From: Gilliamella mensalis
GTDB lineage: Bacteria; Pseudomonadota; Gammaproteobacteria; Enterobacterales; Orbaceae
Length of the DNA: 64,000 nt
Direction: 5' to 3'
NCBI RefSeq assembly: GCF_900103085.1
Contig: NZ_FMWR01000008.1
Location: 148,995 to 212,994, forward strand
Shown here: positions 8,893-23,247 of the stretch, piece after piece
Layout: each line of letters begins with the position of its first letter
Numbering within the stretch: the stretch's first letter is position 1
Position numbers and translations under genes: made by a program
The notes under the pieces: generated by a model
What the model was told of the DNA's origin: nothing
Database searches by the model: none
Seen by the model: only the letters and a program-made list of their open reading frames with translations

Positions 8893-11800
8893 AAAAACTC
8901 AATCTTTTTGATTTACCTTTAACTGGTCGAACCTTAATTGAAGCATCGGCTGGAACAGGTAAAACTTATTCACTTGCCTTTATTTACTTAAGATTGTTGC
9001 TTGGTATCGGTCAAAATAGTTATCCAAGACCTTTAGAAGTTAACGAAATTCTGGTTGTTACTTTTACTAAAGCTGCAACTCAAGAACTACGTTCCCGAAT
9101 AAGAAAAAATATTCAAGAATTGCGAATTGGACTGCTACAAGGGCAGCATCAAGATCCGATTTATCAACAACTGATAGAGTTAATTGATGATCGCCAATTA
9201 GCAATACAACGGCTAACAGATGCTCAACAATCAATGGATGATGCGGCAATTTATACTATTCATAGTTTTTGTCAGCGTATCTTAACTAGCCATGCGTTTG
9301 AGTCTGGTGTTTTATTTGAACAAAAGCTAATTTCTGATGAATCTCAACTGAAATTAAGGGTAACACAAGAGTTTTGGCGTCACTACTTTACGCCACTTGA
9401 TAAACAGCTTGCTTATTTAGTACTTGCAACATGGCAAGATCCAACCGCTTTATTAAAAGATATCAATCCTTATTTAAGTTTGGAAATTAATAATACTAAC
9501 AAGGTAAATCCAGATATTGGTACAACAATTAAGGCATTTTACCAACAAAATTTTGAAAGAATTGAAAGCGCCAAACAGTCTTGGTTAGCCTTGTCTGATG
9601 AATTAGTCAATATCATTACGCAATCAGGTGTTAGCAAACAATCTTATAGTAGCCGACATTTACCCAATTGGGTAATTAAAGTATCAGCATGGGCTAATAG
9701 CGCAACTCAAACGTTTAAATTACCAGAGGAACTTAAAAAATTTAAGCAATCGGTATTAATCGAAAAGACAAAAGAAGGAAAGAGCGCACCTTGTCATTTT
9801 GTCTTTGAACAAATTGATGATCTATATTCACAACCGCTTGACTTACGTAGCCAAATCTTAATGGATATTGTCAGTGTGATTCAACAAGGGCTCTATAGCG
9901 AAAAAAGCAAAAATGGCGAAATGAGCTTTGATGATCTTATAGGGCAACTTAATCGCGCATTACAAGCAAAAACAGGTGAAAGATTAGCGCAAAGTATTGC
10001 GTCAAAATACTGCGTTGCTTTGATTGATGAATTCCAAGATACCGATCCCACGCAGTATCAAATTTTTAACCGTATTTATGATAACCAACGGCTAGATCGA
10101 GGTTTACTATTTATTGGCGACCCAAAGCAAGCGATTTACAGCTTTCGAGGGGCTGATATATTCACTTATCTAAAGGCTAAACAATCGACTGGAGAAAATT
10201 ATTTTACCATGGATGTCAACCATCGTTCATCAGCTTCGATGGTTAAAGCGGTTAATCAATTGTTTGCTAATTGCAATAATCCATTTATATTTGAAGATAT
10301 TCCTTTTTTACCCATGGAGGCAGCAAAACGCAATCAGCAAAAGTTTTTGCAAGTTAACAACCAAGAGTTTGCAGCATTAACGGCTTATTTACTGCCTGAT
10401 GAGATTGCCAACAATACAGATTATCAAGAACATATAGCAAGCTGTTGTGCTAATCAAATTGTGACTTTATTGTCTAATTCGACAATATTAATTGATAATG
10501 AACAACAGCAACGACCTGTAACTACAGCTGATATTGCGATCTTAGTGCGCACTGGGCGTGAAGCCGAAATTATTCAACAAAAATTAGCTAATTGTGGCGT
10601 TAAAAGTGTCTATTTATCAAACCATAGTAGCGTCTTTTCTTCAATAGAGGCAAAAGATGTTTTGAGCCTATTGCAAGCTGTCTTAATGCCTGAAAACGAA
10701 ACAATGCTCAAGCTTGCATTAATGACCTCGCTATTAGGGCAAACCATGACTGAACTTGAACAAATCACTGATGATCAAGATAAATGGGAAAGTTTAGTGG
10801 AAGAGTTCAAACAATACCAAGCAATTTGGCAATACTATGGTGTGTTAGTTATGTTACGCCGAATGATGAAAAAACGTCATTTAGCTGAAAATATTTTAGC
10901 TCGCCAAGATGGTGAAAGAATATTAACTAACTTAATGCATTTAGGTGAATTACTCCAAGAAGCGTCAAATGAATTAGATAGTCCACATGCGTTAATTCGC
11001 TGGTTGACAAAACAAATCGTTAGTCCCGACCCTAATTTAGAAAATCATCAGCAACGCCTTGAAAGTGATGAAAATCTGGTGAAGATTATTACCATTCATA
11101 AATCAAAAGGGTTGGAATTTCCGATTGTTTGGTTACCATTTATTTCGATGTGTCGTGCATCGGACAGTCAATTTTATCATGATAAAGACAATGACTATCA
11201 GCTAACTTATGCATGGTTACTGACTGATGAGATCAAGCAACAGATAGAAAACGAACGTCTTGCCGAAGATTTACGATTATTGTATGTAGCCATGACCCGT
11301 TCGGTTTATCATTGTAGTATTGGGCTTGCCTCGTTGAAGAAAAACCAATCAGCGATTAATCATTTATTAAAAAGTGAATTACGATCAATTGCAAGTATAG
11401 CTAATCTGGTTGATGTACAACTACCAATTGATAGCAAGCAGTATATTCCCCAAATTTTGCCAAGCCAATCCTTATCGGCTAATGCGTTTTCACGTAACCT
11501 CTCGAGTGATTGGCGGGTCACAAGCTATACTGAGTTACAAAAACACAATCATACAGTATCGACTTACAATCCCGATATTATTAATGATTGGGATGAACTC
11601 CAACTTGAATCTGCTAGTGCTCCGTCAACTGATATACAATATGATATCCACCACTTTCCGAAAGGGGCATATGTGGGTACATTAATGCACAGCATTATGG
11701 AAGAGATCACACCAGATAATCTTGATGAATTATGTAATCAAATGGTAAAAAAACTCAATTTAGAGCCAGCATGGAGTGGTGTAGTAACAAATTGGATGCA

Positions 11801-12344
11801 ACAAGTATTGACAACACAACTGCATGAGCCAAATTTAATATTATCGCAAGTATTAATGGGGCAGCATATTAATGAATTACAATTTTATCTTCCTATACGT
11901 AAAACAGTAACTAGCCAGCAATTAGATAGCTTATGTAAAAAATATGATAGCTTATCAAGAATATGTCCTGAGTTAGATTTTGATTCGGTACAAGGCATGC
12001 TAAGGGGATTTATTGATTTAGTCTTTAAATTTGAAGGTAAATATTATGTGGTCGATTATAAATCTAATTGGTTAGGGGAATGCGCTGATTCTTATAACCA
12101 AGAAGCATTAGAAAAAGTGATGTGTGAACATCGCTACGACCTACAATACCAACTTTATTGTTTAGCCTTGCATCGCTTTTTAAAAAGTCGCTTAGCAAAT
12201 TACCAATATCAAACCCATTTTGGGGGCGTTTACTATCTGTTTTTGCGTGGTATGCCAGAGCATGGCATCTTTTACCATCTACCTGAGCAAGCGTTTATCG
12301 AAGAGCTTGATAAGTTATTTGAGGGTGAAGTGTTAACTAATTAA
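8871..12344 (+). CDS. recB: RecBCD exonuclease V, beta subunit RecB
   Basis: A 1157-residue UvrD-type helicase-nuclease, the 3'-5' motor and only nuclease of RecBCD, which processes double-strand breaks up to Chi. It has Walker A (ASAGTGKT, residues 25-32), VVTFTKAATQELRSRI, DEFQDTDPTQYQIF, GDPKQAIYSFRGAD, the helicase motif TIHKSKGLEFPIV, and a C-terminal RecB nuclease domain with VVDYKSNWLG. The length is close to the E. coli 1180. recC and recD are not adjacent, unlike in E. coli, and must lie outside the window. The start overlaps sixA. Confidence 0.96.
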   Translation: MVSSSGVKKLNLFDLPLTGRTLIEASAGTGKTYSLAFIYLRLLLGIGQNSYPRPLEVNEILVVTFTKAATQELRSRIRKNIQELRIGLLQGQHQDPIYQQLIELIDDRQLAIQRLTDAQQSMDDAAIYTIHSFCQRILTSHAFESGVLFEQKLISDESQLKLRVTQEFWRHYFTPLDKQLAYLVLATWQDPTALLKDINPYLSLEINNTNKVNPDIGTTIKAFYQQNFERIESAKQSWLALSDELVNIITQSGVSKQSYSSRHLPNWVIKVSAWANSATQTFKLPEELKKFKQSVLIEKTKEGKSAPCHFVFEQIDDLYSQPLDLRSQILMDIVSVIQQGLYSEKSKNGEMSFDDLIGQLNRALQAKTGERLAQSIASKYCVALIDEFQDTDPTQYQIFNRIYDNQRLDRGLLFIGDPKQAIYSFRGADIFTYLKAKQSTGENYFTMDVNHRSSASMVKAVNQLFANCNNPFIFEDIPFLPMEAAKRNQQKFLQVNNQEFAALTAYLLPDEIANNTDYQEHIASCCANQIVTLLSNSTILIDNEQQQRPVTTADIAILVRTGREAEIIQQKLANCGVKSVYLSNHSSVFSSIEAKDVLSLLQAVLMPENETMLKLALMTSLLGQTMTELEQITDDQDKWESLVEEFKQYQAIWQYYGVLVMLRRMMKKRHLAENILARQDGERILTNLMHLGELLQEASNELDSPHALIRWLTKQIVSPDPNLENHQQRLESDENLVKIITIHKSKGLEFPIVWLPFISMCRASDSQFYHDKDNDYQLTYAWLLTDEIKQQIENERLAEDLRLLYVAMTRSVYHCSIGLASLKKNQSAINHLLKSELRSIASIANLVDVQLPIDSKQYIPQILPSQSLSANAFSRNLSSDWRVTSYTELQKHNHTVSTYNPDIINDWDELQLESASAPSTDIQYDIHHFPKGAYVGTLMHSIMEEITPDNLDELCNQMVKKLNLEPAWSGVVTNWMQQVLTTQLHEPNLILSQVLMGQHINELQFYLPIRKTVTSQQLDSLCKKYDSLSRICPELDFDSVQGMLRGFIDLVFKFEGKYYVVDYKSNWLGECADSYNQEALEKVMCEHRYDLQYQLYCLALHRFLKSRLANYQYQTHFGGVYYLFLRGMPEHGIFYHLPEQAFIEELDKLFEGEVLTN

Positions 12345-12345
12345 A

Positions 12346-12379
12346 AATAAGGCACTAATTATTTGTGCCTTATTTTTTT
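12346..12379 (+). terminator. Terminator between convergent recB and lacZ
   Basis: A 10-bp stem AATAAGGCAC/GTGCCTTATT followed by a T run begins right after the recB stop. The A-rich left flank could also let it end lacZ transcription from the other strand. Confidence 0.85.
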
Positions 12380-12397
12380 AGAATTAAGTATTTTTAA

Positions 12398-15496
<3,099 letters not shown>

Positions 15497-15607
15497 CTAA
15501 TTCAGTTTGTTTGTGTAATGCTGATAACTCAATTACTAGCATTATCATTGTGCTTTTATGAATTATAAATTACAGGTGATTAAAAACAGTGATGAAGTTA
15601 ACATTTA

Positions 15608-15621
15608 TGTAATCGTATACA
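15608..15621 (-). promoter_or_regulatory. GalR/LacI-type operator upstream of lacZ
   Basis: TGTAATCGTATACA has the 14-bp layout TGTA-N2-CG-N2-TACA typical of GalR/LacI-family operators with a central CG. On the minus strand it lies just downstream of a possible lacZ promoter (TTGCAA 15654-15649, TCATAT 15632-15627, 16-bp spacer), where a bound repressor would block initiation. A related site lies upstream of the alpha-galactosidase. Confidence 0.55.
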
Positions 15622-15714
15622 TTTTTATATGATATGTGTTTTATTGTTTTGCAATCTTTTTAAGAATGACCGATTACACTTGTTTGTGTTGTTATATAAA
15701 GTGATAATTTTTAA

Positions 15715-15730
15715 TGTGATATCAATCACA
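15715..15730 (+). promoter_or_regulatory. CRP-cAMP binding site between lacZ and porin
   Basis: TGTGATATCAATCACA is a perfect TGTGA-N6-TCACA match with AT-rich flanks, as in the E. coli consensus. Its centre (15722.5) lies about 60 bp before the predicted porin transcription start, a class I position. It may also serve lacZ on the other strand, at a longer distance. Confidence 0.8.
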
Positions 15731-15747
15731 ATATTAGTATTTAGTTT

Positions 15748-15775
15748 TTGAATAGTCGTTTTTATTGGTTATATT
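15748..15775 (+). promoter_or_regulatory. Probable promoter of the BglH-like porin
   Basis: TTGAAT (15748-15753) and TATATT (15770-15775) with a 16-bp spacer predict a start near 15782, just ahead of the RAT element. The weak -35 and the CRP site at about -60 fit a cAMP-activated promoter. Confidence 0.5.
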
Positions 15776-15798
15776 GAAACCACCTATTAAAAGGTATT

Positions 15799-15861
15799 GG
15801 ATTGTTACCGACTTCTAGCGGGCAAAACCTAAAGAATAGTTATAACTATTCTTTAGGTTTT
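15799..15861 (+). promoter_or_regulatory. BglG-type RAT antiterminator overlapping an intrinsic terminator
   Basis: GGATTGTTAC begins at 15799 and GCAAAACC ends at 15829, the two conserved halves of the ribonucleic antiterminator bound by BglG/LicT/SacY proteins. The second half overlaps the left arm of a perfect 38-bp palindrome (15824-15861) followed by a long T run, an intrinsic terminator. The arrangement is that of bgl and sac leaders: an unphosphorylated BglG-type protein would stabilise the RAT and let transcription reach the porin gene at 15923. The antiterminator gene itself is not in the window. Confidence 0.85.
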
Positions 15862-15910
15862 TTTTTGTCTCAAATTTAAAAGATGTTTATATATATTTTT
15901 AAAATAATGA

Positions 15911-17638
<1,728 letters not shown>

Positions 17639-17675
17639 TGACAATTTCACATAATAGGAGATAATATTAAACTCA

Positions 17676-17722
17676 TCATCTGAACTATTATTAAGTCAAA
17701 GTTACTTATATAGTTCAGATGA
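17676..17722. terminator. Hairpin between convergent porin and galR-like genes
   Basis: TCATCTGAACTA (17676-17687) pairs with TAGTTCAGATGA (17711-17722) around a 23-base loop. It lies between two convergent genes and could terminate from both sides, but neither strand has a clear T tract. Confidence 0.4.
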
Positions 17723-17780
17723 AAAGTGAATAGCTTGTTGATGTTTATATACTGGATGTGTAAATTTCATTAAATATTAA

Positions 17781-18785
17781 CTATTTTATACAATTTACTG
17801 AATAACGTTTGGTAAGTGTTGGTATAAAAATATTAATTAAATTTGATGGTGGAGCTTCACCTTTAGCCAGCTTTAATGCTAATTCAGCGGCTTGTTCTGC
17901 CATTGTTTGTAATGGGTAACGAATAGTGGTTAATTTAGGGTGTAAATAACGCGATAAAACAAGATCATCAAATCCAATAATCGAAATATTATTTGGAATC
18001 TTAATATCATTCTCATAAAGTACCGACATTGCACCAGCTGCCATTGAGTCGTTGTAACAAGCGATTGCGGTGATATGACAGTTTCTTTCAAGCAACGACA
18101 TCATTGCTTGTTCTCCACCTATTTCATTGGGTAAGCCAATAGCAATCAAGTTCTCATTAACATCGATTCCATGTTCTAATAAAGCATCTTTATAACCTTG
18201 TAAACGATCAGATGAGTCAGAAATGTTATGATTTGAACATAAATAACCAATTTTGGTATGCCCATGTTGAATTAAATGCTTGACGGCAAGATAAGAACCG
18301 TAACGGTCATCAAGCGCAATACAGCGTTTTTCAAATCCCTTTAAGATACGGTTAATCAGAACCATCCCAGGCACTTGTTGCATCAATTTCTTAAGTGCAT
18401 TATCGGGGATCATTTTGGCGTGCACAACTAACGACGAACAGCGATGCTCAATTAATTGGGTAATGGCATTATATTCTTGTTGCTCATTATGATAACCATT
18501 GCCAATCAACAAAAAATGCCCAGTTCGTGAAGCAACTTTTTCAACGGTGCTAACCATTGCTCCAAAAAACGGATCTGAAACATCGGCTACAATAATACCA
18601 ATGGTATTCGAATTTTGTTGTGACAAAGCTCGCGCATTAGCATCTGGATAGTAATTTAACTTTTCCATGGCATTTTTTACGATATTTCGCGTATTATCTC
18701 GTACGTTATTTGCGTTATTAATCACGCGGGATACGGTTGCAACAGAAACTTTTGCTAAACGTGCAACATCTTTTATTGTCGCCAT
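17781..18785 (-). CDS. GalR/GalS-type LacI-family repressor
   Basis: This 334-residue regulator has the LacI helix-turn-helix at residues 1-25 (MATIKDVARLAKVSVATVSR), the hinge (NYYPDANARALS) and a periplasmic-binding-like core. It tracks E. coli GalS/GalR along its length, for example PGMVLINRI, NDSMAAGAMSVL, SIIGFDDLVLSRYLHPKLTTIRYP. GalR-class proteins bind TGNAANCGNTTNCA-like operators and release on galactose. Two such sites lie at 15608 and 21351, upstream of lacZ and of the alpha-galactosidase, so this is probably the local galactoside repressor. Orthology to galR versus galS cannot be decided. Confidence 0.88.
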   Translation of the reverse strand: MATIKDVARLAKVSVATVSRVINNANNVRDNTRNIVKNAMEKLNYYPDANARALSQQNSNTIGIIVADVSDPFFGAMVSTVEKVASRTGHFLLIGNGYHNEQQEYNAITQLIEHRCSSLVVHAKMIPDNALKKLMQQVPGMVLINRILKGFEKRCIALDDRYGSYLAVKHLIQHGHTKIGYLCSNHNISDSSDRLQGYKDALLEHGIDVNENLIAIGLPNEIGGEQAMMSLLERNCHITAIACYNDSMAAGAMSVLYENDIKIPNNISIIGFDDLVLSRYLHPKLTTIRYPLQTMAEQAAELALKLAKGEAPPSNLINIFIPTLTKRYSVNCIK

Positions 18786-19131
18786 AAAAAACCTTTTAAT
18801 TAATTACTACTAATAAAATATTTATAATTTCTATGTTTAATGTTTGTCAATATAGAGTTTTGTTGATTATAAACAATATAAGACAAAATAGGCGCATAAA
18901 ACGCAAGTTAATGATCTTTTGGCTGGTACTTTAAGCTTATTAGTTTTCAACACTTTTGATATATGACTAAATTAGCCATCATAAGGTAACAAAAAATGTT
19001 TGCCAATAATATCATTAATGTATTAACAACCTAAATTTTCTCAGTAGTAATTCAAAATTAAGGAGAATTAGCGATATGGTTAATTCCCCCTTATTTATTG
19101 TTAAACAATTAAATTAAGAGTGTTAATAATA
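18786..19131. other. Intergenic region between galR-like gene and alpha-galactosidase
   Basis: These 346 AT-rich bases hold the promoter side of the repressor gene and a probable terminator of the alpha-galactosidase gene; I see no gene. Confidence 0.4.
19060..19092 (-). terminator. Probable terminator of the alpha-galactosidase gene
   Basis: On the minus strand AAGGGGGAATTA pairs with TAATTCTCCTT (one mismatch) around a 10-base loop, 40 bp after the stop codon, followed by a T-rich stretch. Confidence 0.5.
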
Positions 19132-21249
19132 TTACCTATTGGTCACTTTTATTAACATTGCTGTTGCAGGATCAAGCACTGGCAAAGGTAAGCCTACATT
19201 CATTAACCAATCACCAGACAGTGTTGTTTCAGTCATCATCCATTGCGGTAAAGCCTTCATCACATGACCGTTTATTTTAGGATCGATATTATCAGGCATA
19301 TCTAGCACCTCAATTTGGTATTGCTTATCGGCTAACAAACCTGACAATCGCAAATTGCCACTTAAAGCATAAGTTGGTAATGTTAGTTGAGCAATAATAA
19401 ATGCAGCTTCTTTTTGGTCTTGACTGACAACACCATAACTTTGCATCGCTGGAGTATCATCAACATCTAAACGCACAAAGCTACCATTATGTAATAAAGG
19501 GCGCAATTGTTTGTGTAAACTAATATAATGCGCAAACCCTTTTTGTTCTTGCTCAGACTCTTTTACTGGATCGAGTTCAACACCCATATGACCAAATAAG
19601 GCTGTTAGACCACGCAAATTCATATGTAGTTCGCGGAATGTGGTATGACATAATGCACCACCAATATGTGCACCCATTACTTCAGGAGGGAAGAAATAGC
19701 TCATGCCTCGTTGAATAATTTGTCTATCTAATGCATCATTAGAGTCTGAAGTCCAAAAACGTTGTGTACGTTTTAAAATCTCATAATCAATGCGTCCACC
19801 TCCAGATGAGCAAGATTCAATTTCAATATTCGGGAATTTTTCTTGCAAAATATCAAGTAATCGGTAAAGCGCTTTAGTTTGACCTACAATTGCAGGCTTA
19901 CTCTCATGACCTGGTTGCACAATTTCTCGATTCATATCCCATTTTATATAATCAACATCATAACTACCAAGTAACCATGTTAGTCTTTCAAGCAAATATT
20001 CAAAAACATCAGGGTTTTGTAAATCCAGCAAATACTGATGGCGACCTTCTGGTTGATGGTAACCTGGTAGCTCGAGCAACCAATCTGGATGAGCACGATA
20101 AAGATCTGAGTTTTTATTAATCATCTCTGGTTCAACCCAAATACCAAATTCCATACCAAGGTCTTTAACGTGTTTAATTACTGGTTCTAATCCGTTTGGA
20201 TATTTTCTCTTATCAATATACCAATCTCCTAACCCTTGATAATCATCATCACGTTTCCCAAACCAGCCATCATCAATAATAAAACGTTCAACACCAATTT
20301 GGGCCGCTTTAGTGGCCATTTTCATAATGTAATCAGGGTTGTGATCAAAAAAGATGCCTTCCCATGTATTAAGATGGACTGGTCTAGATTTGTTATGACA
20401 AAACTTAATAATATTATTACGCAAGTATTGATGAAAATGCTGACTCATTTTATTTAAGCCTTCATCGCTATAGGTTGCATATAACCAAGGTGTGCTTAAC
20501 GACTCACCTTTAGCCAGAGATATTTCACCAGCAAGATAAAGGGCTTCGGCTTGAATAAAACGCTTACCGTTACTTTTAACGGCAACTTGAATTCGGTGGT
20601 TGCCACTCCAACCCAAATGGACTCCCCAGACTTCTCCTGTTTGTTCTTTAAAACCTTCCGTACCAATCATCATACCAGGGAAATACTCATGTGATGTTCG
20701 ACCTCGACGATTTTCTTGTAAATAACCGCAGTGTGATATTTTTGTTCTATGAGGGAAGAACTCTTTAATCCAACGACCACTAAATGCCATTAGTTCTTGT
20801 GCACGTTCAGGAATGGGTAACGTAACCGAAAGTCGGTTAACTTGATATGGTTCGTCTCCCAAATTGGTTAAAGTATTTTGGCATTGTAGCACGCCGCTGT
20901 TATCTAAAATGAAATGGTTGGTCAAACGGAGTTTAGCAATGCTATCTTCACTAATAATGGTAATGTCATTATCGGTTTGATTAACTTCTTTGGTAGTAAA
21001 AACGGGAGACCAATCTTTACCATTTCGGTGACCTTCAAGTCCTGGTGTACTAAAATTACCTAATCCTTCTTCTGGACAAAGGGTAAATGGTACATGGACA
21101 TCTATACGAGAATTAGGTACAGCCGGGATTAGCAAGTCAACAACCTCAGATTGTAAGTTTTGTAATCGTTTACCAAAATAACATAATTCAGGATAAGGTG
21201 TTGTGTGAAATATGACATCGATATAGCTATTTTTAAGACGGTAATTCAT
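19132..21249 (-). CDS. Alpha-galactosidase, GH36 (RafA/AgaA type)
   Basis: A 705-residue cytosolic enzyme releasing galactose from melibiose, raffinose and stachyose. The GH36 barrel shows IIDDGWFGKRDDD (about 324-336), FGIWVEPEMIN, and YIKWDMNRE with nucleophile Asp438. It continues with SCSSGGGRIDYEI and FWTSDSNDALDR with acid/base Asp502. The length matches RafA (708) and is unlike NAD-dependent GH4 MelA. There is no signal peptide, so substrates must be imported, perhaps through the neighbouring BglH-like porin and an inner-membrane transporter not seen here. A GalR-type operator and a CRP-like site lie about 80-115 bp upstream. Confidence 0.93.
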   Translation of the reverse strand: MNYRLKNSYIDVIFHTTPYPELCYFGKRLQNLQSEVVDLLIPAVPNSRIDVHVPFTLCPEEGLGNFSTPGLEGHRNGKDWSPVFTTKEVNQTDNDITIISEDSIAKLRLTNHFILDNSGVLQCQNTLTNLGDEPYQVNRLSVTLPIPERAQELMAFSGRWIKEFFPHRTKISHCGYLQENRRGRTSHEYFPGMMIGTEGFKEQTGEVWGVHLGWSGNHRIQVAVKSNGKRFIQAEALYLAGEISLAKGESLSTPWLYATYSDEGLNKMSQHFHQYLRNNIIKFCHNKSRPVHLNTWEGIFFDHNPDYIMKMATKAAQIGVERFIIDDGWFGKRDDDYQGLGDWYIDKRKYPNGLEPVIKHVKDLGMEFGIWVEPEMINKNSDLYRAHPDWLLELPGYHQPEGRHQYLLDLQNPDVFEYLLERLTWLLGSYDVDYIKWDMNREIVQPGHESKPAIVGQTKALYRLLDILQEKFPNIEIESCSSGGGRIDYEILKRTQRFWTSDSNDALDRQIIQRGMSYFFPPEVMGAHIGGALCHTTFRELHMNLRGLTALFGHMGVELDPVKESEQEQKGFAHYISLHKQLRPLLHNGSFVRLDVDDTPAMQSYGVVSQDQKEAAFIIAQLTLPTYALSGNLRLSGLLADKQYQIEVLDMPDNIDPKINGHVMKALPQWMMTETTLSGDWLMNVGLPLPVLDPATAMLIKVTNR

Positions 21250-21329
21250 AATGGCTCCAAATTTATAATTTAATTACTCCTATAAAATAAGGGCTATTTG
21301 TCTCAAACAGTATCTTAAATTTTATATTT

Positions 21330-21364
21330 TGTGATTAAGATCTCATAAAATGTAAACGATTTCA
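21330..21364 (-). promoter_or_regulatory. CRP-like site and GalR-type operator upstream of alpha-galactosidase
   Basis: TGTAAACGATTTCA (21351-21364) fits the TGNAANCGNTTNCA operator pattern of GalR/GalS exactly. Beside it TGTGATTAAGATCTCA (21330-21345) matches TGTGA-N6-TCACA with one mismatch. Both lie upstream of the alpha-galactosidase start at 21249. Confidence 0.6.
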
Positions 21365-21484
21365 TTTGTGGTAGTTACTATCTTAGTCTTAAACTTTAAA
21401 ACCATTTATCATAAAATGAATATGCGAATTGCTGTTTTTTTGTGTTATTATGTCATCATTTATGGGTAATTATTTAGGAATGTA

Positions 21485-22099
21485 ATGAAAAAACAAAATA
21501 TTATTGCGATGCTTTCACTTTTTGCGATTTCTTTTGATACTTACGCTATAGACAAATATGTGACTGATAATGTTGATGTTTATTTGCATCGTGGTCCTGG
21601 CTCACAATATGCGTTTTCTAACGCAGTGAAAGCCGGCGAAAAGGTCATCGAGCTTGAAAAAAGCGCAGATGGTAAATACACTCGCATCCAGCTTAAAAAT
21701 GGTCGTGCAGCTTGGATTGAAACTGCTAAATTAAATGAAGAACCTAGCTATAAAGAACGCTTTCCATTATTAGAAGCAAAGCTTGCAGAATATCAAGATA
21801 AAGTTGATAACGCTGAGGCAAATCAACAAAAATTGGTGAGTGAATATATCCAAAAGTTGCAATTGGCCGAAAAATCAATTGAAACACTACAAAATAAAAA
21901 TGAAGCTTTAGAGGAAAAGGTCAAGGAGCAAGGAGCAAGAATTGAGTCAATGCTAAATCAAGTTGATGATAAACGTCGTGATCTTATTGTAACTTGGTTT
22001 ACTTATGGTGGTCTTGTTGCTGGAGGGGGGCTTATTTTAGGGCTTATATTACCAAGCATTATCACTAGCAGACGCAAAAAAGAACGTTGGATGCGATAG
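21485..22099 (+). CDS. ygiM: SH3-domain periplasmic/inner-membrane protein YgiM
   Basis: A 204-residue protein with a signal peptide (cleavage after DTYA), a bacterial SH3 domain (about 23-90, VDVYLHRGPGSQY), a long coiled coil (about 95-165) and a C-terminal transmembrane helix (about 174-194) ending in a basic RRKKERWMR tail. This is the TIGR04211/YgiM architecture. Its precise role is unknown; SH3 domains of this type usually bind cell-wall peptides. It abuts cca with no gap, as in E. coli (ygiM-cca). Confidence 0.9.
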   Translation: MKKQNIIAMLSLFAISFDTYAIDKYVTDNVDVYLHRGPGSQYAFSNAVKAGEKVIELEKSADGKYTRIQLKNGRAAWIETAKLNEEPSYKERFPLLEAKLAEYQDKVDNAEANQQKLVSEYIQKLQLAEKSIETLQNKNEALEEKVKEQGARIESMLNQVDDKRRDLIVTWFTYGGLVAGGGLILGLILPSIITSRRKKERWMR

Positions 22100-23197
22100 A
22101 TGAGTAAAATCTATCTTGTAGGCGGAAGTGTACGCGATAGATTGTTACATTTGCCTGTTTCCGACCATGATTGGGTTGTTGTTGGTGCTACACCTGACGA
22201 ACTTTTGGCTTTGGGATATCAACAAGTCGGTAAACACTTTCCAGTATTTTTGCATCCCGATACAAAAGAAGAATACGCATTGGCTCGCACTGAGCGCAAA
22301 TCAGGTAAAGGTTATACTGGATTTATTTGCGATTTTGGTAAAGAAATTACATTAGAGCAAGATCTGATTCGCCGAGATTTAACTATTAACGCCATTGCCA
22401 TGGACGAAAACGGCAATATTGTCGATCCTTATCATGGTATTGATGACATTAAACATAAAGTCTTACGCCATGTCTCACCAGCCTTCCGAGAAGATCCACT
22501 ACGTATATTGCGTGTGGCGCGTTTTGCAGCGCGTTTTCATCAGTTAGATTTTACAGTCGCGCCACAAACTCTAGAACTAATGAAACAGATGGTATCAGCT
22601 GGTGAAGTTAGTTACCTAACACCAGAACGCATATGGAAGGAAACCGAAAAGGCCTTATCGGCTTTAAATCCTCAAATCTATTTTCAAGTACTGGCACAAT
22701 GTGGAGCACTTACATTACTGTTTCCATCATTAGATTTAACTACCAATATTATTGAAGCACTAAAAAAATCAGCCTTGTTAACTGACGATTTAACTATCCG
22801 TTTTGCCGTGCTGTGTGCTCAGTTACCTAACAAGTCAACAGTCGAAGCGTTATGTAGAAAAATTAAAGTACCCAACAACTATACGAAAGTTGCCATCATG
22901 GTTCAGCAATATCGTAACGATCTTGAGCGAGTGCAAACACTATCTGCTGAGCAAATTGTTTCTTTACTAAATAGTATAGATGTATGGCGCAATCCTTTGC
23001 ACCTTGAACAATTAATTATTGCAAGCCAAGCTTTTGCTAAAATAACATCATTTGAACAAGGAAATTATTTAAAAGATGCTTATGAAATAGCCAATAAAGT
23101 TAATGTGCAACCTATCCTTGCTGAAGGATATGTAGGAAAACAAATTTATTTTGAGTTGCAAAAAAGGAGAATTGAAGCGTTATTAAACTGGATTTGA
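22100..23197 (+). CDS. cca: CCA-adding tRNA nucleotidyltransferase lacking HD-domain residues
   Basis: A 365-residue class II enzyme that builds or repairs the tRNA CCA end. The head has KIYLVGGSVRD, the catalytic SDHDWVVVG (Asp21/Asp23), ALARTERKSGKGYTGF, RRDLTINAIAM and EDPLRILRVARFAARF. E. coli Cca has 412 residues, including a C-terminal HD phosphohydrolase domain with LCHDLGKG. Here the corresponding place reads LCAQLPNK, and the histidine-rich stretch around it is missing, so the phosphatase/phosphodiesterase activities are probably lost while CCA addition remains. It starts immediately after ygiM and precedes a tRNA operon. Confidence 0.93.
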   Translation: MSKIYLVGGSVRDRLLHLPVSDHDWVVVGATPDELLALGYQQVGKHFPVFLHPDTKEEYALARTERKSGKGYTGFICDFGKEITLEQDLIRRDLTINAIAMDENGNIVDPYHGIDDIKHKVLRHVSPAFREDPLRILRVARFAARFHQLDFTVAPQTLELMKQMVSAGEVSYLTPERIWKETEKALSALNPQIYFQVLAQCGALTLLFPSLDLTTNIIEALKKSALLTDDLTIRFAVLCAQLPNKSTVEALCRKIKVPNNYTKVAIMVQQYRNDLERVQTLSAEQIVSLLNSIDVWRNPLHLEQLIIASQAFAKITSFEQGNYLKDAYEIANKVNVQPILAEGYVGKQIYFELQKRRIEALLNWI

Positions 23198-23247
23198 TTG
23201 CATCTTAATCAATCGTCACTTTTTTTCAAAATATCTTAAAAAAAGGG

